A stretch of 64,000 bases of DNA. Source: Buddleja alternifolia. Taxonomy: Eukaryota; Streptophyta; Magnoliopsida; Lamiales; Scrophulariaceae. A program made the translations under genes and the position numbers. Each line of letters begins with the position of its first letter. Position 1 is the first letter of the stretch. The DNA is taken from assembly GCA_019426215.1 (NCBI GenBank), contig CM033401.1, forward strand, positions 20,031,134-20,095,133, written 5' to 3'. The notes under the pieces are model-generated. The model was given only the letters and a program-made list of their open reading frames with translations. It searched no databases and was not told where the DNA came from. Positions 9,042 to 21,838 of the stretch are shown in pieces.

Positions 9042-11544
9042 TGAGCTAGTTCCTACAAGGATTCAAAATGGGTGGCGTGTTTGCATTGATTACCGCAAGC
9101 TGAATGCAGCAACGAGAAAGGACCATTTTCCTTTGCCTTTTATTGATCAAATGCTTGAACGATTAGCCGGTAAATCTCATTATTGTTTTCTTGATGGTTA
9201 CTCAGGTTATAACCAGATTGTGATTGCTCCTGAAGACCAAGAGAAAACAACATTCACGTGTCCGTTTGGAACATTCGCTTACCGGAGGATGCCGTTTGGA
9301 CTTTGCAATGCACCAGCCACTTTTCAGCGCTGCATGATAAGTATTTTCTCCGATTTAATCGAAAAGTACATTGAAATTTTTATGGACGATTTTACTGTGC
9401 ATGGGGATTCATTTGATTCTTGTCTTGAAAATTTATCTCGTGTGCTTGATCGTTGCATTGACACAAACCTTGTTTTGAATTTTGAAAAATGTCATTTTAT
9501 GGTAGAACAAGGGATTGTATTAGGACATGTTATTTCATGTAGGGGTATTGAGGTAGATAACGCTAAGGTAGATTTAATTGTGAACTTACCCTACCCCACA
9601 TGTGTGAGGGATGTGCGATCTTTCCTTGGCCATGCAGGTTTTTATCGTAGATTCATCAAGGATTTTTCGAAGATTGCATTACCTCTATCCAAGTTGCTAC
9701 AACAAGATGTGATTTTCGAATTCACCCAAGACTGCAAGGATGCTTTTGATAAACTGAAATCAGCGTTAACCACTGCACCTTTGATGCAGCCACCAGATTG
9801 GTCTCTTCCATTCGAAATAATGTGTGATGCGAGTAATTATGCAATGGGAGCAGTTTTAGGACAACGAGTTGGCAAACAACCTCATGTGATCCATTATGCT
9901 TCCCAGACCCTTAACGCGACTCAGTGCAATTATTCAACTACTGAAAAAGAACTTTTGTCTATTGTTTTTGCTTTAGATAAATTTCGTTCTTATCTACTTG
10001 GATCTAAAGTGATTGTATTTTCTGATCATGCAGCTTTAAGACATCTTTTAGCGAAGAAAGAATCAAAACCGAGGTTAATGAGATGGATTCTTCTTCTTCA
10101 AGAATTTGATTTGGAGATTAAAGATAAAAAGGGGGCTGAAAATTTGGTGGCAGATCATTTGAGTCGATTAGTGCGGAAACAAAATCTGGTGCCACTACAA
10201 GAATTCTTTCCGGATGAGCAATTGTTTGCTCTGCAAGGTATGGTTCCTTGGTATGCTGATTTAGTGAATTATTCAGTTTCTAGAACTTTACCTGGTGATT
10301 TGAGTAGAGCTAAGAAAGATAAAATTAAGAGTGAGGCAAAATATTATGTGTGGGATGATCCATACTTGTGGAAGTTTTGTTCCGATCAAATTATTAGGAG
10401 ATGTGTGCCTGATTCTGAATTAGAGTCTGTCTTGAAATTTTGTCATGCTTATGCGTGTGGTGGTCATTTTGGACCTAAGAGAACTGCAAGAAAAGTGTTA
10501 GATAGTGGTTTCTATTGGCCTACTTTATTCCGTGATGCTTATGTCATGTGTAAAAATTGTGAACAATGTCAAAGAACGGGGAATTTAAGTCATAGGAATG
10601 AAATGCTTCAAACGCCCATACTTGTTTGTGAGATTTTTGATATATGGGGTATTGATTTTATGGGACTTTTTCCTTCCTCCTTTGGTTTTGTTTATATCTT
10701 ACTTGCGGTTGATTATGTTTCGAAGTGGGTGGAAGCTAAAGCCACCCAAACTGATGATTCTAAAGCTGTTGTAGGTTTTCTCAAGTCTAACATTTTTAGT
10801 AGGTTTGGCATACCAAAAGCGTTGATAAGTGATCAGGGGTCCCATTTTTGTAATCGAGCTGTGGATACTTTGCTAAAAAAATATGGGGTGTTTCATAAGA
10901 CATCCACACCTTATCACCCTCAGACAAATGGGCAAGCCGAGGTGTCCAATCGAGAAGTCAAGTCCATCTTGGAAAAAACTGTAAATCCTAATCGAAAAGA
11001 TTGGAGTCTTCGACTTGAAGATGCATTATGGGCGTACCGGACAGCCTATAAAACACCTATTGGGATGTCTCCATATAGGTTAGTCTTTGGTAAATCGTGT
11101 CATCTTCCGGTGGAATTGGAACACAAAGCGTTTTGGGCTGTAAAGAGTTGCAATTTAGATAGAGATCAAGCTGGTATACATAGGAAGTTGCAACTACAAG
11201 AGTTAGAGGAGATTCGCCTTGATGCTTATGAGAATTCCCGAATTTACAAGGAGAAGACCAAGTGGTTTCATGACAAGATGATCTCTAGGAAAGAATTTGT
11301 GATTGGACAAAAAGTGTTGCTTTACAACTCAAGACTCAAATTAATGCCTGGTAAGTTACGTTCTCGTTGGGTTGGACCTTTTGTTGTGATTAATGTATTT
11401 TCTTATGGTGCAATAGAGATTCAAATCTTAGAAACTAACAAGTTGTTCAAGGTAAATGGACATAGACTTAAACCTTTCTATGAAGGTTTCCAAGAGCATA
11501 CAATTGAAGAAGTTTCATTGATCAATCCAACTTACTTGGATTAA
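8941..11544 (+). CDS. Athila pol: reverse transcriptase, RNase H, integrase
   Basis: An open frame of 867 codons; true pol sequence in this frame starts at about 9010, after the frameshift. RT shows VCIDYRKLN, the FMDD catalytic motif at 9379-9390 and the ATFQRCM segment typical of Athila. RNase H begins near 9826 (CDAS). Integrase has an HHCC zinc domain at about 10440-10575 and a D,D35E core with Asp at 10654 (WGIDFMG), Asp at 10831 (SDQGSHF) and Glu at 10939, followed by a C-terminal domain with no chromodomain. Length and motifs are complete, so the enzymes could be active if translated, but the upstream stop and frameshift separate them from protease and gag. Confidence 0.9.
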   Translation: MQDLFTQFQTASGSVLFRLYQKKSGVTVVQNQNNELVPTRIQNGWRVCIDYRKLNAATRKDHFPLPFIDQMLERLAGKSHYCFLDGYSGYNQIVIAPEDQEKTTFTCPFGTFAYRRMPFGLCNAPATFQRCMISIFSDLIEKYIEIFMDDFTVHGDSFDSCLENLSRVLDRCIDTNLVLNFEKCHFMVEQGIVLGHVISCRGIEVDNAKVDLIVNLPYPTCVRDVRSFLGHAGFYRRFIKDFSKIALPLSKLLQQDVIFEFTQDCKDAFDKLKSALTTAPLMQPPDWSLPFEIMCDASNYAMGAVLGQRVGKQPHVIHYASQTLNATQCNYSTTEKELLSIVFALDKFRSYLLGSKVIVFSDHAALRHLLAKKESKPRLMRWILLLQEFDLEIKDKKGAENLVADHLSRLVRKQNLVPLQEFFPDEQLFALQGMVPWYADLVNYSVSRTLPGDLSRAKKDKIKSEAKYYVWDDPYLWKFCSDQIIRRCVPDSELESVLKFCHAYACGGHFGPKRTARKVLDSGFYWPTLFRDAYVMCKNCEQCQRTGNLSHRNEMLQTPILVCEIFDIWGIDFMGLFPSSFGFVYILLAVDYVSKWVEAKATQTDDSKAVVGFLKSNIFSRFGIPKALISDQGSHFCNRAVDTLLKKYGVFHKTSTPYHPQTNGQAEVSNREVKSILEKTVNPNRKDWSLRLEDALWAYRTAYKTPIGMSPYRLVFGKSCHLPVELEHKAFWAVKSCNLDRDQAGIHRKLQLQELEEIRLDAYENSRIYKEKTKWFHDKMISRKEFVIGQKVLLYNSRLKLMPGKLRSRWVGPFVVINVFSYGAIEIQILETNKLFKVNGHRLKPFYEGFQEHTIEEVSLINPTYLD

Positions 11545-12754
11545 AAGGCTGCAAAATCGAGCCAACGACTTTAAAAAAAGGCGTTGCTTGGGAGGCAACC
11601 CAAGAGTGGCTGAACGACCACCATCAGATTTGCTTTCTTTTTCCCTATCTCTTTTAATTTCGTTTGTTCATTTTTTTTTAATTTATTTTCATTTTGTGTT
11701 GCATTGAGGACAATGCAGATTTTAAGTGTGGGGGAGATGGTTAGTTATTTGTTTTATGAGTTAAAAAAAAAATTCTTTATTGTGCAGTCAAGTAAGGTAG
11801 TGAAAAATTATTTCCCTTCATTAGTGATTGATTGAAAAATAAACTAGATTCAATAGAGAAGTTAAGTAGTGTTTAAATTGTTATGATTGTTGAAGTACAG
11901 GCTTTTAGAGAAATTCGTGTGAATTCGTAATTTAGCATAACTTTGTATGTGACTTTTGACTTGCTGAAATCCCTTCAAATTCCTCAAGGTTAATCTGGTT
12001 GATAGTGACTTAAAATAATAATGGATGAAATTCCTCGGTGTAAAGCTTGAGGCGTAAATTGCGTAATGTTGAAGATATAGTATAGCGCCTGGGATTATCT
12101 ACACTGAAGGGATTAAGCCTGAGGAGTTTTCAAGCTTGGTAACCTAAGACTATCTAGTCTGGGATCTATCGGCCCAAACCTGCTACTGTGTTGGAAATCT
12201 AATAGGGCTATTCAAAGTATGTCCAGAATGAAATGATCCGCTTGTTGAGTAACCGGGTGCATTCATGAGTAATGTTTGTATTCGCATCAAAAGACAAGTG
12301 TGTGCTTAATAATAAAATGTTGCTCGTTTTGATTTATTATTTATGATAGAGGAAATATAAAGGGATGATGTTAAGTTAGATGTTGCATTAATAGTATTGC
12401 GGTTACGAAATTAAGTGAATTCTTGAGACGTTTGTGTGAATGCAAGAGTAATGGTGGAGACATGATAGACCTTTCTATCGAATTTTGTTATGAATTGATG
12501 TTTGGAAAAAAAATTTCATGAACTTGCTTGTTTGTACATTGAGAGATTGATTTTGTGGGTATATCTTCTGCAAACCCTCACGAGACTAAACTCGTCCACT
12601 AGGGGTAACCTAGGGGTTTAAAGGCTTGTTGCATATGCTAAATGCAACCGTGTTACCTACGAAAGTGGTTGGCTTTAGTTTTAGTTTTTTTTTTATTTTC
12701 TAGTTTCTCTTTATCTTTGCCCGAGGACGTGCAAGAGCTAAGTGTGGGGGAATT
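11545..12754 (+). other. Non-coding 3' spacer with conserved stem-loop and polypurine tract
   Basis: No convincing ORF and no env-like gene. The conserved hairpin CTTGGGAGGCAACCCAAG lies at 11587-11604, 41 bases after the pol stop. The polypurine tract AGTGTGGGGG is at 12741-12750, four bases before the LTR, matching the first Athila at both ends. Confidence 0.8.
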
Positions 12755-14245
12755 TGATAAGTGCAATATTTATATATTTTATTACCTCTATCTTTAGCAT
12801 TTTATTGTGATTATATGGCCATTGGAACTGATTTTATCTCATTTTGTGATTTGGGCAAGAGTTGAAGTGCAAAATATCAATTTCAATCAAAATAACAGAT
12901 TTGGCGATGTTTCGGAAATATTAATATATCTGGAGATGCAGACATTAGTTTCTATTGAATTTTATCTAGTTGGAAAGCTAAGACAAAGGCCTATATTTCT
13001 TATGAAGAAGTCCAGACCCAGTTCGAAAGTTAAAGGGCTCGAAAGTGTTGAAGAATTTAATGAAGATTTCTGTTCTGGATTGGACTGGAATGCGCAGCTT
13101 TGGTGAAAAATTCATAACTAGAGTTATGTAATGAAAGCTAACACATAAAGCTACAAATGTCTAGAAGGAGTCAAAGTCAGATTCGATGAATTAGAGGTGA
13201 CAAATCAGAATGTAAAGGGAAGAATATATTCTTCATGCTTTGATGTTAAAGAGAAGAATATATTCTCCATGCTTTGATGTTAAAGGGAAGAATATATTCT
13301 CCATGCTTTGATGTTAAAGGGAAGAATATATTCTCCATGTCTTGATAAAGGAAGAGAGAATATATTCTCTCTATGATTATGTCATCTTTTCATTGCCTAT
13401 ATATATGTCTTGCAAGACTTGAAGAGGACAACAACAAAAACAAGAAGAAAACAAAGAGAAAAGAGTTAGAAAAATAGTATTTTCAAGTTTTATGCTTACA
13501 ATTATGAGTAGCTAAGTTTTTATTTCGATTCAAGGGAGTTCATTTTGATTCACATGTTGTGAGACACGGAGCTTCATCTATCTATCTACGGTTTGATTAT
13601 CTTTTGTTTCTTATTCTTAATGTTCATGCTTGTTTAGATAATAATCTAAGGTGCACATTAGTTGATTATCTATTACAATCTATTGCTAACAAATCTTCAT
13701 AATCCGTAATTGTTATGTTTGATTTGTGCATGTAGCAATTAGGTTTTCATGATTAGTATCCCAATTTTCGTTGATAACCTAAGGAAAACATTAGAGTAAA
13801 TTAAATAGTTGGCGCTTGCTTAAACTATTGTTTATCCTTAGTCGCTTCTAATTCGTTATGCTATTATTAACATGATTAGGATTGCTTAATACCGAGTCAG
13901 TTGATAATAAGAATTTAACCGGGTGCTGGGCTTTGGTTAATGATATACGGAAGTTAATAGGGATATAAATAACTGGTTATTTATGTTCTTGGCTAAGTAA
14001 TCAAAGAATAGATAGTATTTTAGGTGTCTATGATCAACTTAAATTGAAGAACGAACTATCCTTGAATCGATGCTTTACATTTATTGAACTTTCTATTTAA
14101 TTCCTGTCATTATTAATTCATCAAACAAACCTCCCCATTGAATATTATTTTGATCAACCAATCTCTAGGGTTCGACCTGGACTTACAAGTACTACAAATT
14201 CTTGTGAGAACAGTAATTATATTTTGGTGCATTCGACACGTACCA
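12755..14245 (+). repeat. 3' LTR (1491 bp)
   Basis: A full-length LTR from TGATAAGTGC to ACACGTACCA, followed by the GTCAT target duplication. It includes the same palindrome array at 13217-13372 (units at 34-base spacing and a final perfect 20-bp palindrome at 13353-13372) and a TATA-like stretch at 13398-13407. Its last 476 bases are unique to this copy because the 5' LTR is truncated. Confidence 0.92.
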
Positions 14246-14862
14246 GTCATGCCTCAGGGCCTTGCCTCGAGGCCACGCCTTGAGGCTAGGCCTTAAGGTC
14301 ACCTTTGAGGCTAGGGCGTGACTTGCCTCGAGGCCGCTCGTCGGGGTTTTCCTCTTCTAGATGTGGCGCGAGTTACCTCGTATAGGCTGATAAGATTTGA
14401 CGGCATGGTCTAGATTTATTTTCTCGTATGGCATATTTACCATTGAATTTACACATTAGGTCTTTTTAGGCTTTGCGTTAGTCATTACTTTTTACCCCGT
14501 GGCTTCATGAGCACTAGGTCAATTACTTAATTGTTTTTCTGTACCCCATTGCTTCATGAGTACTAGGTCAATTACTTAATTATTTTTCTGTACCCCTTGC
14601 TTCATCAACACTAGGTCAATTACTTAATTATTTTTTTGTACCCTGTGGCATCGTAAGCTCTAGTGGAGTACCAACGGTGTTATTCATAACATCTCCTGCA
14701 TGTTACCACACGGCTTAAAAAATATCTACAAATAATAACTTCTACACCTCCTTGCTTCTACTCCTTAATGTGTTTACTATGAGTAAAACATGTAGGAGTA
14801 AGGTTCATGTGGGGTGGTTTATAACGTCTATTGTCATTCTTTGTGTGGATTAACCGTCATTT
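14246..14862. other. Flanking repeat DNA with target duplication and tandem repeats
   Basis: It starts with the right GTCAT duplication, then GC-rich sequence with repeated GCCTCGAGG/GCCTTGAGG motifs, then a 49-bp tandem array (separate entry). From about 14739 it resembles 16970-17100 and is the first part of a diverged duplication interrupted by the solo LTR that follows. No coding potential is seen. Confidence 0.6.
14493..14690 (+). repeat. 49-bp tandem repeat, three copies plus a partial
   Basis: Units start at 14493, 14542, 14591 and 14639, each beginning TACCC and carrying CACTAGGTCAATTACTTAAT or a close variant. Spacing is 49, 49 and 48 bases; the last copy is degenerate. It looks like a small minisatellite. 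Confidence 0.85.
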
Positions 14863-16528
14863 TGTTGGGGATCGTTATTCAGAATATGCAGCGGATAAAA
14901 TTTTTATTCTATTCCCGAGCCATGGATAAATTTAGGCTTTTCGTTGATTTTAATTGAAAATCGAGGTAGAACAATTTACCCCTTGTAGGGTGTTCGGGAT
15001 CATGTTCGTGAGAATAGCAACCCACGAGTTCCTACCTCTAGATTGTCACACGAAGATGATGATCTTCAAAAGCTCCATCCTCTTCTCCTAGCAACGGGGA
15101 GGACGGCTAGGGCTTATGAGAGGGAGAGGGAGTTTTATTTTAATGCTTTTCTCTAAGAAAATCTAACTCCAAGTTGTAGGATAAAAAATTGATTGAGTCA
15201 ACAATGACCAAGGTATTTAAACAAAACCAAGCAGCTTATTCTCTAAGTTGGGCATCCAAGCCTACCAGGATGGGCTTATTGGGCTCATCCAATGTATAGC
15301 CCAATGTTGAGTAATTTAATTAATTAATCCAAGTCTAATTCAATTAGACAATTAATTAAATACTTATTCTTTTAATTAATAGTATATATTAATTCCAAAT
15401 TAATTTAACTATTAATATTGATTAAATAAATATTTTTAACTCATACCATTAAATATATATTTATTAAATCAACACATCCCAAACGATCAATAGTTTCACA
15501 TCCATGTGAAATTACCGAAATACCCTTTTGCATAAAATATTTTCATCCTATCATCTTCATATAGCGCGACTCTCTAGGCTCATTTTGATTGGCATTGGGA
15601 GGATTCCAAGAATATAGTTATTACCATGCAAGTCCCGTGTAGCTATACCAAAACACAATCAAGCGCGAGATGAATATGTCATCACGAACCTTTAAGTTAC
15701 AAATACCGTATGCGTATAAGCTCTTCATTGACGCAACTCGATCAAGTAAAAGTCGTGGAACATCACACCCATAGAACTTGATACTGTACTAAATAATCAT
15801 ACTGATGTGAAATTACTGAACTACCCTTTGTATCCAATACGAGTCAGTTATATTTGCTTTGGCCAACGACTTTAATTCCACAACACCTATGATCGTACAT
15901 GTTACTTCTCGTTTACTTTCGAGACAGTAAATCCTCTATTAGCAGTCAACTTCCCATCATTGAACGCACCAATTGAATCGTACTTCGAGGTCGACCCCAC
16001 CAACGGGTGATTGGGCCTAACTACTCTAATAACTTATTCAATGGTATGGGTACAATGTAAATGACTACTCAGGTTTAATGCTCACTCATACTATTGTAAT
16101 AGTTAATCCCGACCTTTGACTGTCACTGAGTAAAAACACATGTGATCGTATTACTATGAGTCGTGTTCGAATATATTAACTCAATTAACTATATCAATGA
16201 AACTAGCTCCCACTATCTATTCAGTGTAATACTAGCACTTCTTGTCAAAGAAAGTGTCATACAAGTTGAATCTTAATACCCAATTAAGATTCCTTAACTC
16301 GGGAACCATATTTATAAGATCGAGCACTTAACTCCTCCAGTGCCTCCACACTATCAAATAACTGGTGGTGAGCATACCTCAATCTTAGGGACTTATTTGT
16401 TCAATACATCTAATGCCACATAGTTTTACATGGACAAAAATTCATTGCCTTTATTTATGTTCGTACAATATAAATCAGTGTCCTGCTCAAATCTAATTCT
16501 TCATGGGCATTGAGAGCATCAACTAACA
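14863..16528 (-). mobile_element. Solo LTR, family A copy 1
   Basis: It begins TGTTGGGGATC and ends AACTAACA, with GCAGCGGATAAAA near the left end. Much of it is similar to 21839-23448 (for example around 15560-15800 against 22480-22690). No internal coding region is present, so it is read as a solo LTR. Orientation is inferred from the GCAGCGGA segment, whose complement lies at the 3' end of the solo LTR at 43560. Outside it, the local duplication rejoins, with a T-rich insertion site and no clean target duplication. Confidence 0.7.
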
Positions 16529-17520
16529 TACTTTTTATGCGGGGTTGTTGTGTATAACCTCGATCCAGAGAGTATTGAACGGGGGCTTCAGCTTATTAGA
16601 GCTTCAACCTCTTTCTTATATTCCCGGAAGGGTCATAAGGTGGGCAGTGGGGCCTCAGCCGAAGCTTCATGAGTATGGGGAGATTTCATACTGCCACCTA
16701 TATCAGCCTCTGATGGGGCCTTGTACTAATTAAATTTTGGCTTTAGTCGCAAACTTGGGTTCCGAGGAGTGCTTAATGAGCATATAGCAAAAATTCAAGG
16801 TACTCAAAATTCAACAGCAAACTAAACAGGGTGCTCACAGGCACATTAAAACTAAAGGGGGTGCTTATAGGAACCCTTGTTCAACAATTGGTTCGTATCC
16901 AACTCGAGATTAGTTCATAGGGTGTTATGGGTGCTTTTGCAACCCTTTTTAGTCTTTGGACGTCCAACAATAGCCTACACTCCTTGCCCCCCACTCCTTA
17001 ATGTTTTTGTCATGAGTAAAATATTTAGGAGTAAGGTTTATCTAAGGTGATTCATTATGAGCTATTGTCGCTTTTCGCATAGAATGAACCATCATTTTTA
17101 ATAAAAGGTCGTTAAGTATAACCTCGGTCCGGAGTGTCGTTTTTATTGAAGAGGGCCTTCTAATTTATTAGAGTCACAACCTCTTTTTATACTCCTGGAA
17201 GGGTTACAAGGTGTGCAATATAGTGCTTCAGCCGAAACTTCTTGAGTTCGGGGAGCATTCGTTTAGCCACCTATATTGGCCTCTAAGAGGGCTTTGTGTG
17301 AATTGAATTTTGGCTTCAGTCAGAAATCTTGGTTCCAAGGAGCACTTATGAGAGTTTGTTAAGTCATTCATCATTAATTGTCATATAGACTTGTAATGGA
17401 TCATGCAGACATTAGCTAATAACTAATATACACATGTGATGTTTAGCATGCATAATATCATAGAGGAAAATGTGCTCGAAGGCACTTAACGAACATGTAG
17501 CAAAAATTCGAAGTATTTAC
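16529..17520. repeat. Diverged tandem duplication (~550 bp units)
   Basis: The segment 14739-14862 plus 16529-16800 is similar to 16970-17520. Shared landmarks are an AGGAGTAAGG stretch, GTATAACCTCG.TCC.GAG, a GGAAGGGT.A.AAGGTG motif and CATATAGCAAAAATTC. The second copy has an extra ~100 bases near 17350-17480. The first copy is split by the solo LTR. There is no reliable ORF; the 62-codon frame at 16545-16733 is not conserved in the other copy. Confidence 0.65.
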
Positions 17521-17736
17521 AAGATGTGGGCCTTCTCCTTTCACAAGACATGGAGGTAACTACCCTATCTTGGCGAAGGTCACTGTGCTATGGGGCCATA
17601 TGGGCTCTGTGATCTCATTTTCTCATCTTCCTTCATCGTCACCTTTCATAGACTTTGAGCACTGCGGCATGTCACAAATTTCAATGGGGAAGTATTTCCC
17701 TGGTGCACTACGTTGCCCCACCATAGCTTAATTAGA
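17521..17736. other. No feature recognised
   Basis: About 200 bases with no ORF, repeat or motif that I can support. It lies downstream (on the minus strand) of the Tat-like protease relic, where RT would be expected, but no RT motif is visible. Confidence 0.4.
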
Positions 17737-18162
17737 TCATGGGCATCTTTTAATTAAGTTGGCCACAAGTTTTTTGGCCAATTTTTTTGGCCCCAAGTGA
17801 TTTGCACAACCTTTTTCATGCGTTTTCATGTACTCGAAGCCTATCACCTGACGATAGATTATAGTCGTGGGGTTGGCTCTCCCAAAATCATTCATTTTGC
17901 CTTGGGCTAATTTGACCATCCCAAAATCGTTTGCTATCCCTACTGGGGTCTTGACTCCCTTCCATTTTGTACCCAAGTATTCGAGAGACCTTTTCTTCTC
18001 CCTGGATATCGTATTTATCATGACTTGCTTCCCCTTATCATCTTGATTCGAGTTGTCATGCTTCCTTTTTAAGTTTCTTCAGGACATTGGCATAACATTC
18101 TCTAGCCTACCTCACATCTCCTACGGTCTCTCTTTTCCCAACGGGGGTCAAAAATTTCATCT
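17737..18162 (-). pseudogene. Tat-like protease C-terminal/linker remnant
   Basis: The minus-strand translation just after the protease ORF contains an HMKMKF-type segment and an ARECY motif, both of which follow protease in Tat elements. The frame then has several stops. The 94-codon ORF at 17737-18021 lies here but may be a by-frame; I do not assign it a function. Confidence 0.45.
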
Positions 18163-18612
18163 TCATGTGAAGATGGATATGACGGCTTGAAAAAGGTTTA
18201 AGCTCGGCCTCTCCAAAATGACATTATATGTGGAGGGGGCTACAATTACTAAGAATTTCACCATCTTTGTAGATCGAGCTGGAAATATAGCCAAGGATAT
18301 GGGTAGGGAGACTTTCCCTAGCACATCCACTACCTCTCTTGTAAATCTCGTGAGGGGGGTGTTGGCCCCTTGGAACCGTGCATTGTCTAACCCCAACTGA
18401 GTAAAGGCATTGTAAAAAATTATGTCCGCAGAACTTCCACTATCAACCCAAAATTTCTTAACCAAAAAGTTTGAGACTGTGCCCGAGATCACTAAGGCAT
18501 CATTGCGTGAAAGGATTTGGTTCTCCAAATCTCGCGCTACAAAGCGGATGTCCTTCGTGCCTACTCCACCTAATTACCTTGATGCGCTAGCGAGGCACTA
18601 AACGCGTGCAAA
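18163..18612 (-). pseudogene. Tat-like aspartic protease
   Basis: The open part is 18163-18528 (121 codons), and the frame extends upstream to about 18580. It has DSGSSAD (catalytic Asp codon near 18447) and a VILERPSLN segment where the family has a Gly in place of Glu. This is the retropepsin fold that would cleave the Gag-Pol polyprotein. It is cut off from gag by the solo LTR at 18616-20889, so it is not functional. Confidence 0.75.
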
Positions 18613-18615
18613 CCT

Positions 18616-20889
18616 TGTTGGGATCTCGGTACAAACCCCGAGGACGCCGGTGCAGTGGAAGGTATAAATTTAAAAAATAAAGTGGCATCCTCGAAACTAG
18701 GGCTAGGTAGACATGGCACCATCGGATTCAAAACTTGGAGATTAGTTTACTCGTGTTTACCTCTTGAAGACCAAAAAACAGCAACGTCTTTTTAAGCAAC
18801 TCCCTGCTACACCTCTCCGGATGGATTTGCCCTAGTGCCCCAAATGTTGCGCCTCTAAGTTCATCCACACCTTAGCTCGTACCCTCGATTATCTCCACCA
18901 GTGCTAGCAAGGAGAGTATCGAATTTAGGCTTATGAGAAACGAATAGGAATATAATTGGTGTTTTTCGTACTCAACACATGAGTTTGAAGAATATGATGT
19001 GAAAGAGGTGTAAGAGAAAAGAAGAGAGAACCATGAAGAACTAATCTTCAATATTCATTAGATTAGAGTCAGTCTTAGAATAATATATTATACATATTTA
19101 TACTTGTGCATGACATAGGCCACGCCTAATACACAAGGCACACACCCTCACATGGCATTTATTATATGCCTATATATATGTGTATGTATATGTATATGTA
19201 TATGTATAATATATCCTTCCTTAATTCAACAACTTAATATATATATATATAAATATATATATATATTAATACAACATGGTTAACCAATTTGGTAACCTAT
19301 ACACGCATGGCGTGTATCTCTTTGTGTATATATATATATTATATTAAGTTTCCTTCTTTTTTAATTCTCTTCCTTAATTAATTGGATACTTTTCAACTAA
19401 TTAGATACTTCTATATATTTGATATCATATCAAATATACCATATCTTATCAAATAAGATCTTTCCATATCTACAATATTTATCCTAATATATATTGATAA
19501 GATCTTTCCATATTAATTAGTTATCTAATTAATTAGAATAGATCCTATCAAGCATATTATAAGATATTTATTAAATATACATATATATATATATATATAC
19601 ATAGACTTGGTGAGTAAGATAAAATCCTCCACCAAAGTCATACACATACACGCCTAGGGTGTGTTATAAATATGTATATATATATATATATATATATATT
19701 TTTCCTTTCACATATTAACTAATTAGACCACTAATTAATTAACTAGTCTTTTCCAATTTAATATTCCAATATTAAATTATAAGACTTTTATTAATTAAGA
19801 CCACTTAATTAATTTATTCCTTTTCCCGATTAATTAATTCCAATTAATTAATCTCGTCATTAATTCACAAAGAATTAACTAGCCAATAGGTACTACACTA
19901 AGTATTGTATGTGACCCCTTAGATTCATTCACAAGCTAGCAATAAGTCCTTCCATAGGCTAGATTAATTATTCATAATAATTAACTAGGCCTTGGATTAA
20001 TTTCACCAATTAACCCAAGGCACCTATCGGTCGTGGTTCGATGTCTAGCAACGTCGCCACGACTTCCTAGATGTTAATGATGAAAATGCAAACCTATCCA
20101 GATTTCAATCTTTGTGTGAGTCGAATCCCTTCATCTTTTTCCCATCTAAGACCTAGGGCTTGGCAATGGTCAAAACCCTAATAGCCTTTGAAACTATGAC
20201 TATGTTGGTTCCACTAATGATCTGGTCTTCTAAGCAGGGATCACCAATCCCTCTTATAAGACAATGCTCTGGCCAGAGACTTTTCGATCATTCAATTTGA
20301 CTCAATAGCATAGGAAATAATGGGTACTTTTGGCCTTGGATGAATCCCCTCCGACTGTCACTTATTCCGTTGTACTACCAGACTATACCTAATATATACG
20401 CTGTATGACTCTCCTGGAGTGCACGTGCACATCAAAGAAGAGTAGGTAGTACCCCTTCCAATGACATCTCAGGTCTAAGGATTATCTCACACTACGAAAA
20501 CCAAAGGACTCCAAGTTCGACAGCACCAACGAGGAATCCTTGCTGGGTCGTTCAATTCCATACCAAAGTATGAATCTTCATACATGTATTTCCATACAAG
20601 CTATCGACAATGGAACACGTCGACCTCTTGGGAGAGTTTACATGCATGAACAAGTCTTGGCGAGGCCAGTGATATCCCACATCTCACAACCTCTGTGACT
20701 TAGAATGTGTTTTAGGATTACAGTCTTTGAGAGCATTCTCTAGGTATCCCGATCGCTCCCCTAACCATATGCAATCCATGGGATCTTTATCTATACTAAC
20801 ACTAGTTATAACAATAAAGAAGCATTCTGTAATAGGTTTGATATAATCTAAGTAATAAGACTGACATAGTGTTAATGTTCAAGCCAACA
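18616..20889 (-). mobile_element. Solo LTR-like insertion (2274 bp), family B
   Basis: It begins TGTTGGGATCTC and ends AAGCCAACA, so it has TGTTGG/CCAACA termini. It sits between the gag and protease parts of the Tat relic. It has no coding region and a long AT-rich middle (19080-19900) with TA repeats. The flanking pentamers (AACCT and GATGG) do not match, so the site was either rearranged or the edges are slightly off. Its layout resembles the other solo LTRs but the sequence is different. Confidence 0.6.
19153..19702. repeat. AT microsatellites
   Basis: Several runs of TA/TATG repeats, for example at about 19165-19200, 19232-19266, 19576-19602 and 19674-19700, inside the solo LTR. They are interspersed with TTAATTAA-rich sequence. 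Confidence 0.8.
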
Positions 20890-21838
20890 GATGGCTCGCT
20901 GGGCATATAACACTTTCAAACCCATGGTTGCCCTTAGCATAGCTTTCCTTGAGTTTGCCGAGTCTCCCCTAGCAGGACCTCCCAGAATTACTCCTATTAC
21001 TCCATTCAGTTAGGGGGGGGGGTTGTCCATATTAACATCTGCCCTAGGGGGATTACCTTTGCCTCTTCCTCGCGGTCCCGACGGGAACTGGGGTGTTGAC
21101 CCTTGTGAATTTTACCCTGATGGTTATGCTACGACCTCTTGAAAATAGCCTCTTTTGATTAGATTCTCTATCTCCAACTATAGGTGGTGGCACTCCTCGG
21201 TAGAGTGACCTTGTCCCGATGGAAACTATAATATTTCCTTGACTTCAAGCAACTAGAATTATCTTTCATTTCCTTAGGCCATTGGACTATGACTTGCTGC
21301 TCTGCAATGGCCAAAACTTGCCCTCGTGGAAGTGTGAGTGGGGTATACTTTGAGAATCCAGGAGAAGGTATGTATTTGCGCTCCTTGGGCTCTGGTACCT
21401 TATCATCATCTCTAGCTTTTCTCTTGTCGCAACCACACTCTTGCCTGGTTGGCTCCAAAGTTTCCTCATTTCTAATGTGTTTCTCTGCCCGATCCAACAA
21501 TCCGTCCATGGTGGATAGTGATTTCCCAGCAATGGATTCCTTAAACCTGTCATTGTGTAAATTCCTTTGCATTATCCTTGGAAGTAACTCATGGTTAACT
21601 TGGGGTACCTCAGATACAGTCGTGGATAAGCACTGCACGTATTCCCTGAGGGACTCTCCATCTCTCTAAACCACAGTAAACAAGTAAGAGGTTGTCTTTG
21701 GGTATTTCTTGTTCATAGAGAAGTGGTTCAGGAATCGACTTGTTAGTTGCTCAAAGCTAGTAATAGTACCGGCGGGCAGCTAATTAAACCAAGGGCTCTA
21801 CTAGATAAAGTAGTTCTAAAAATTTTGCAATAGGCTGT
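20890..21838 (-). pseudogene. Tat-like gag, C-terminal half
   Basis: The minus-strand frame running from 21838 downwards matches Tat gag: a RALGWF segment, SLREYVQ, a VPQVN.ELL motif, LLDRAEKHI, then a FHRD..HSTEEC-type zinc-finger remnant near 21190-21220. Towards 20890 a GGP..GDSANSRKA segment marks the gag-protease linker. There are in-frame stops near 21670 and 21780 and a frameshift in the zinc finger. The 156-codon ORF at 21168-21638 is the longest open piece. The other half is at 23449-24329. Confidence 0.72.

Larger units (their letters stand above)
6518..14245 (+). mobile_element. Athila-like retrotransposon with deleted PBS and gag
   Basis: A complete insertion flanked by the 5-bp direct repeat GTCAT (6513-6517 and 14246-14250). 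LTRs begin TGATAAGTGC; the 3' LTR ends ACACGTACCA. The first 1,011 bases of the 5' LTR match the start of the 3' LTR at roughly 99%. At 7528/7529 the 5' LTR stops abruptly and joins the late gag region, so the rest of the LTR, the primer site and most of gag are absent. Pol is nearly full length, with one stop and one frameshift upstream of it. Without a primer site this copy cannot be reverse transcribed normally, so the deletion probably occurred during or after the last insertion. Confidence 0.92.

Noticed and set aside
14493..14690. CRISPR-like direct repeats
   Set aside because: Repeats are head-to-tail with no spacers, and the DNA is plant nuclear; it is a minisatellite. The same applies to the 34-bp and 186-bp arrays.
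21289..21669. 126-codon plus ORF
   Set aside because: It is antisense to the Tat-like gag on the minus strand, which has clear gag motifs.
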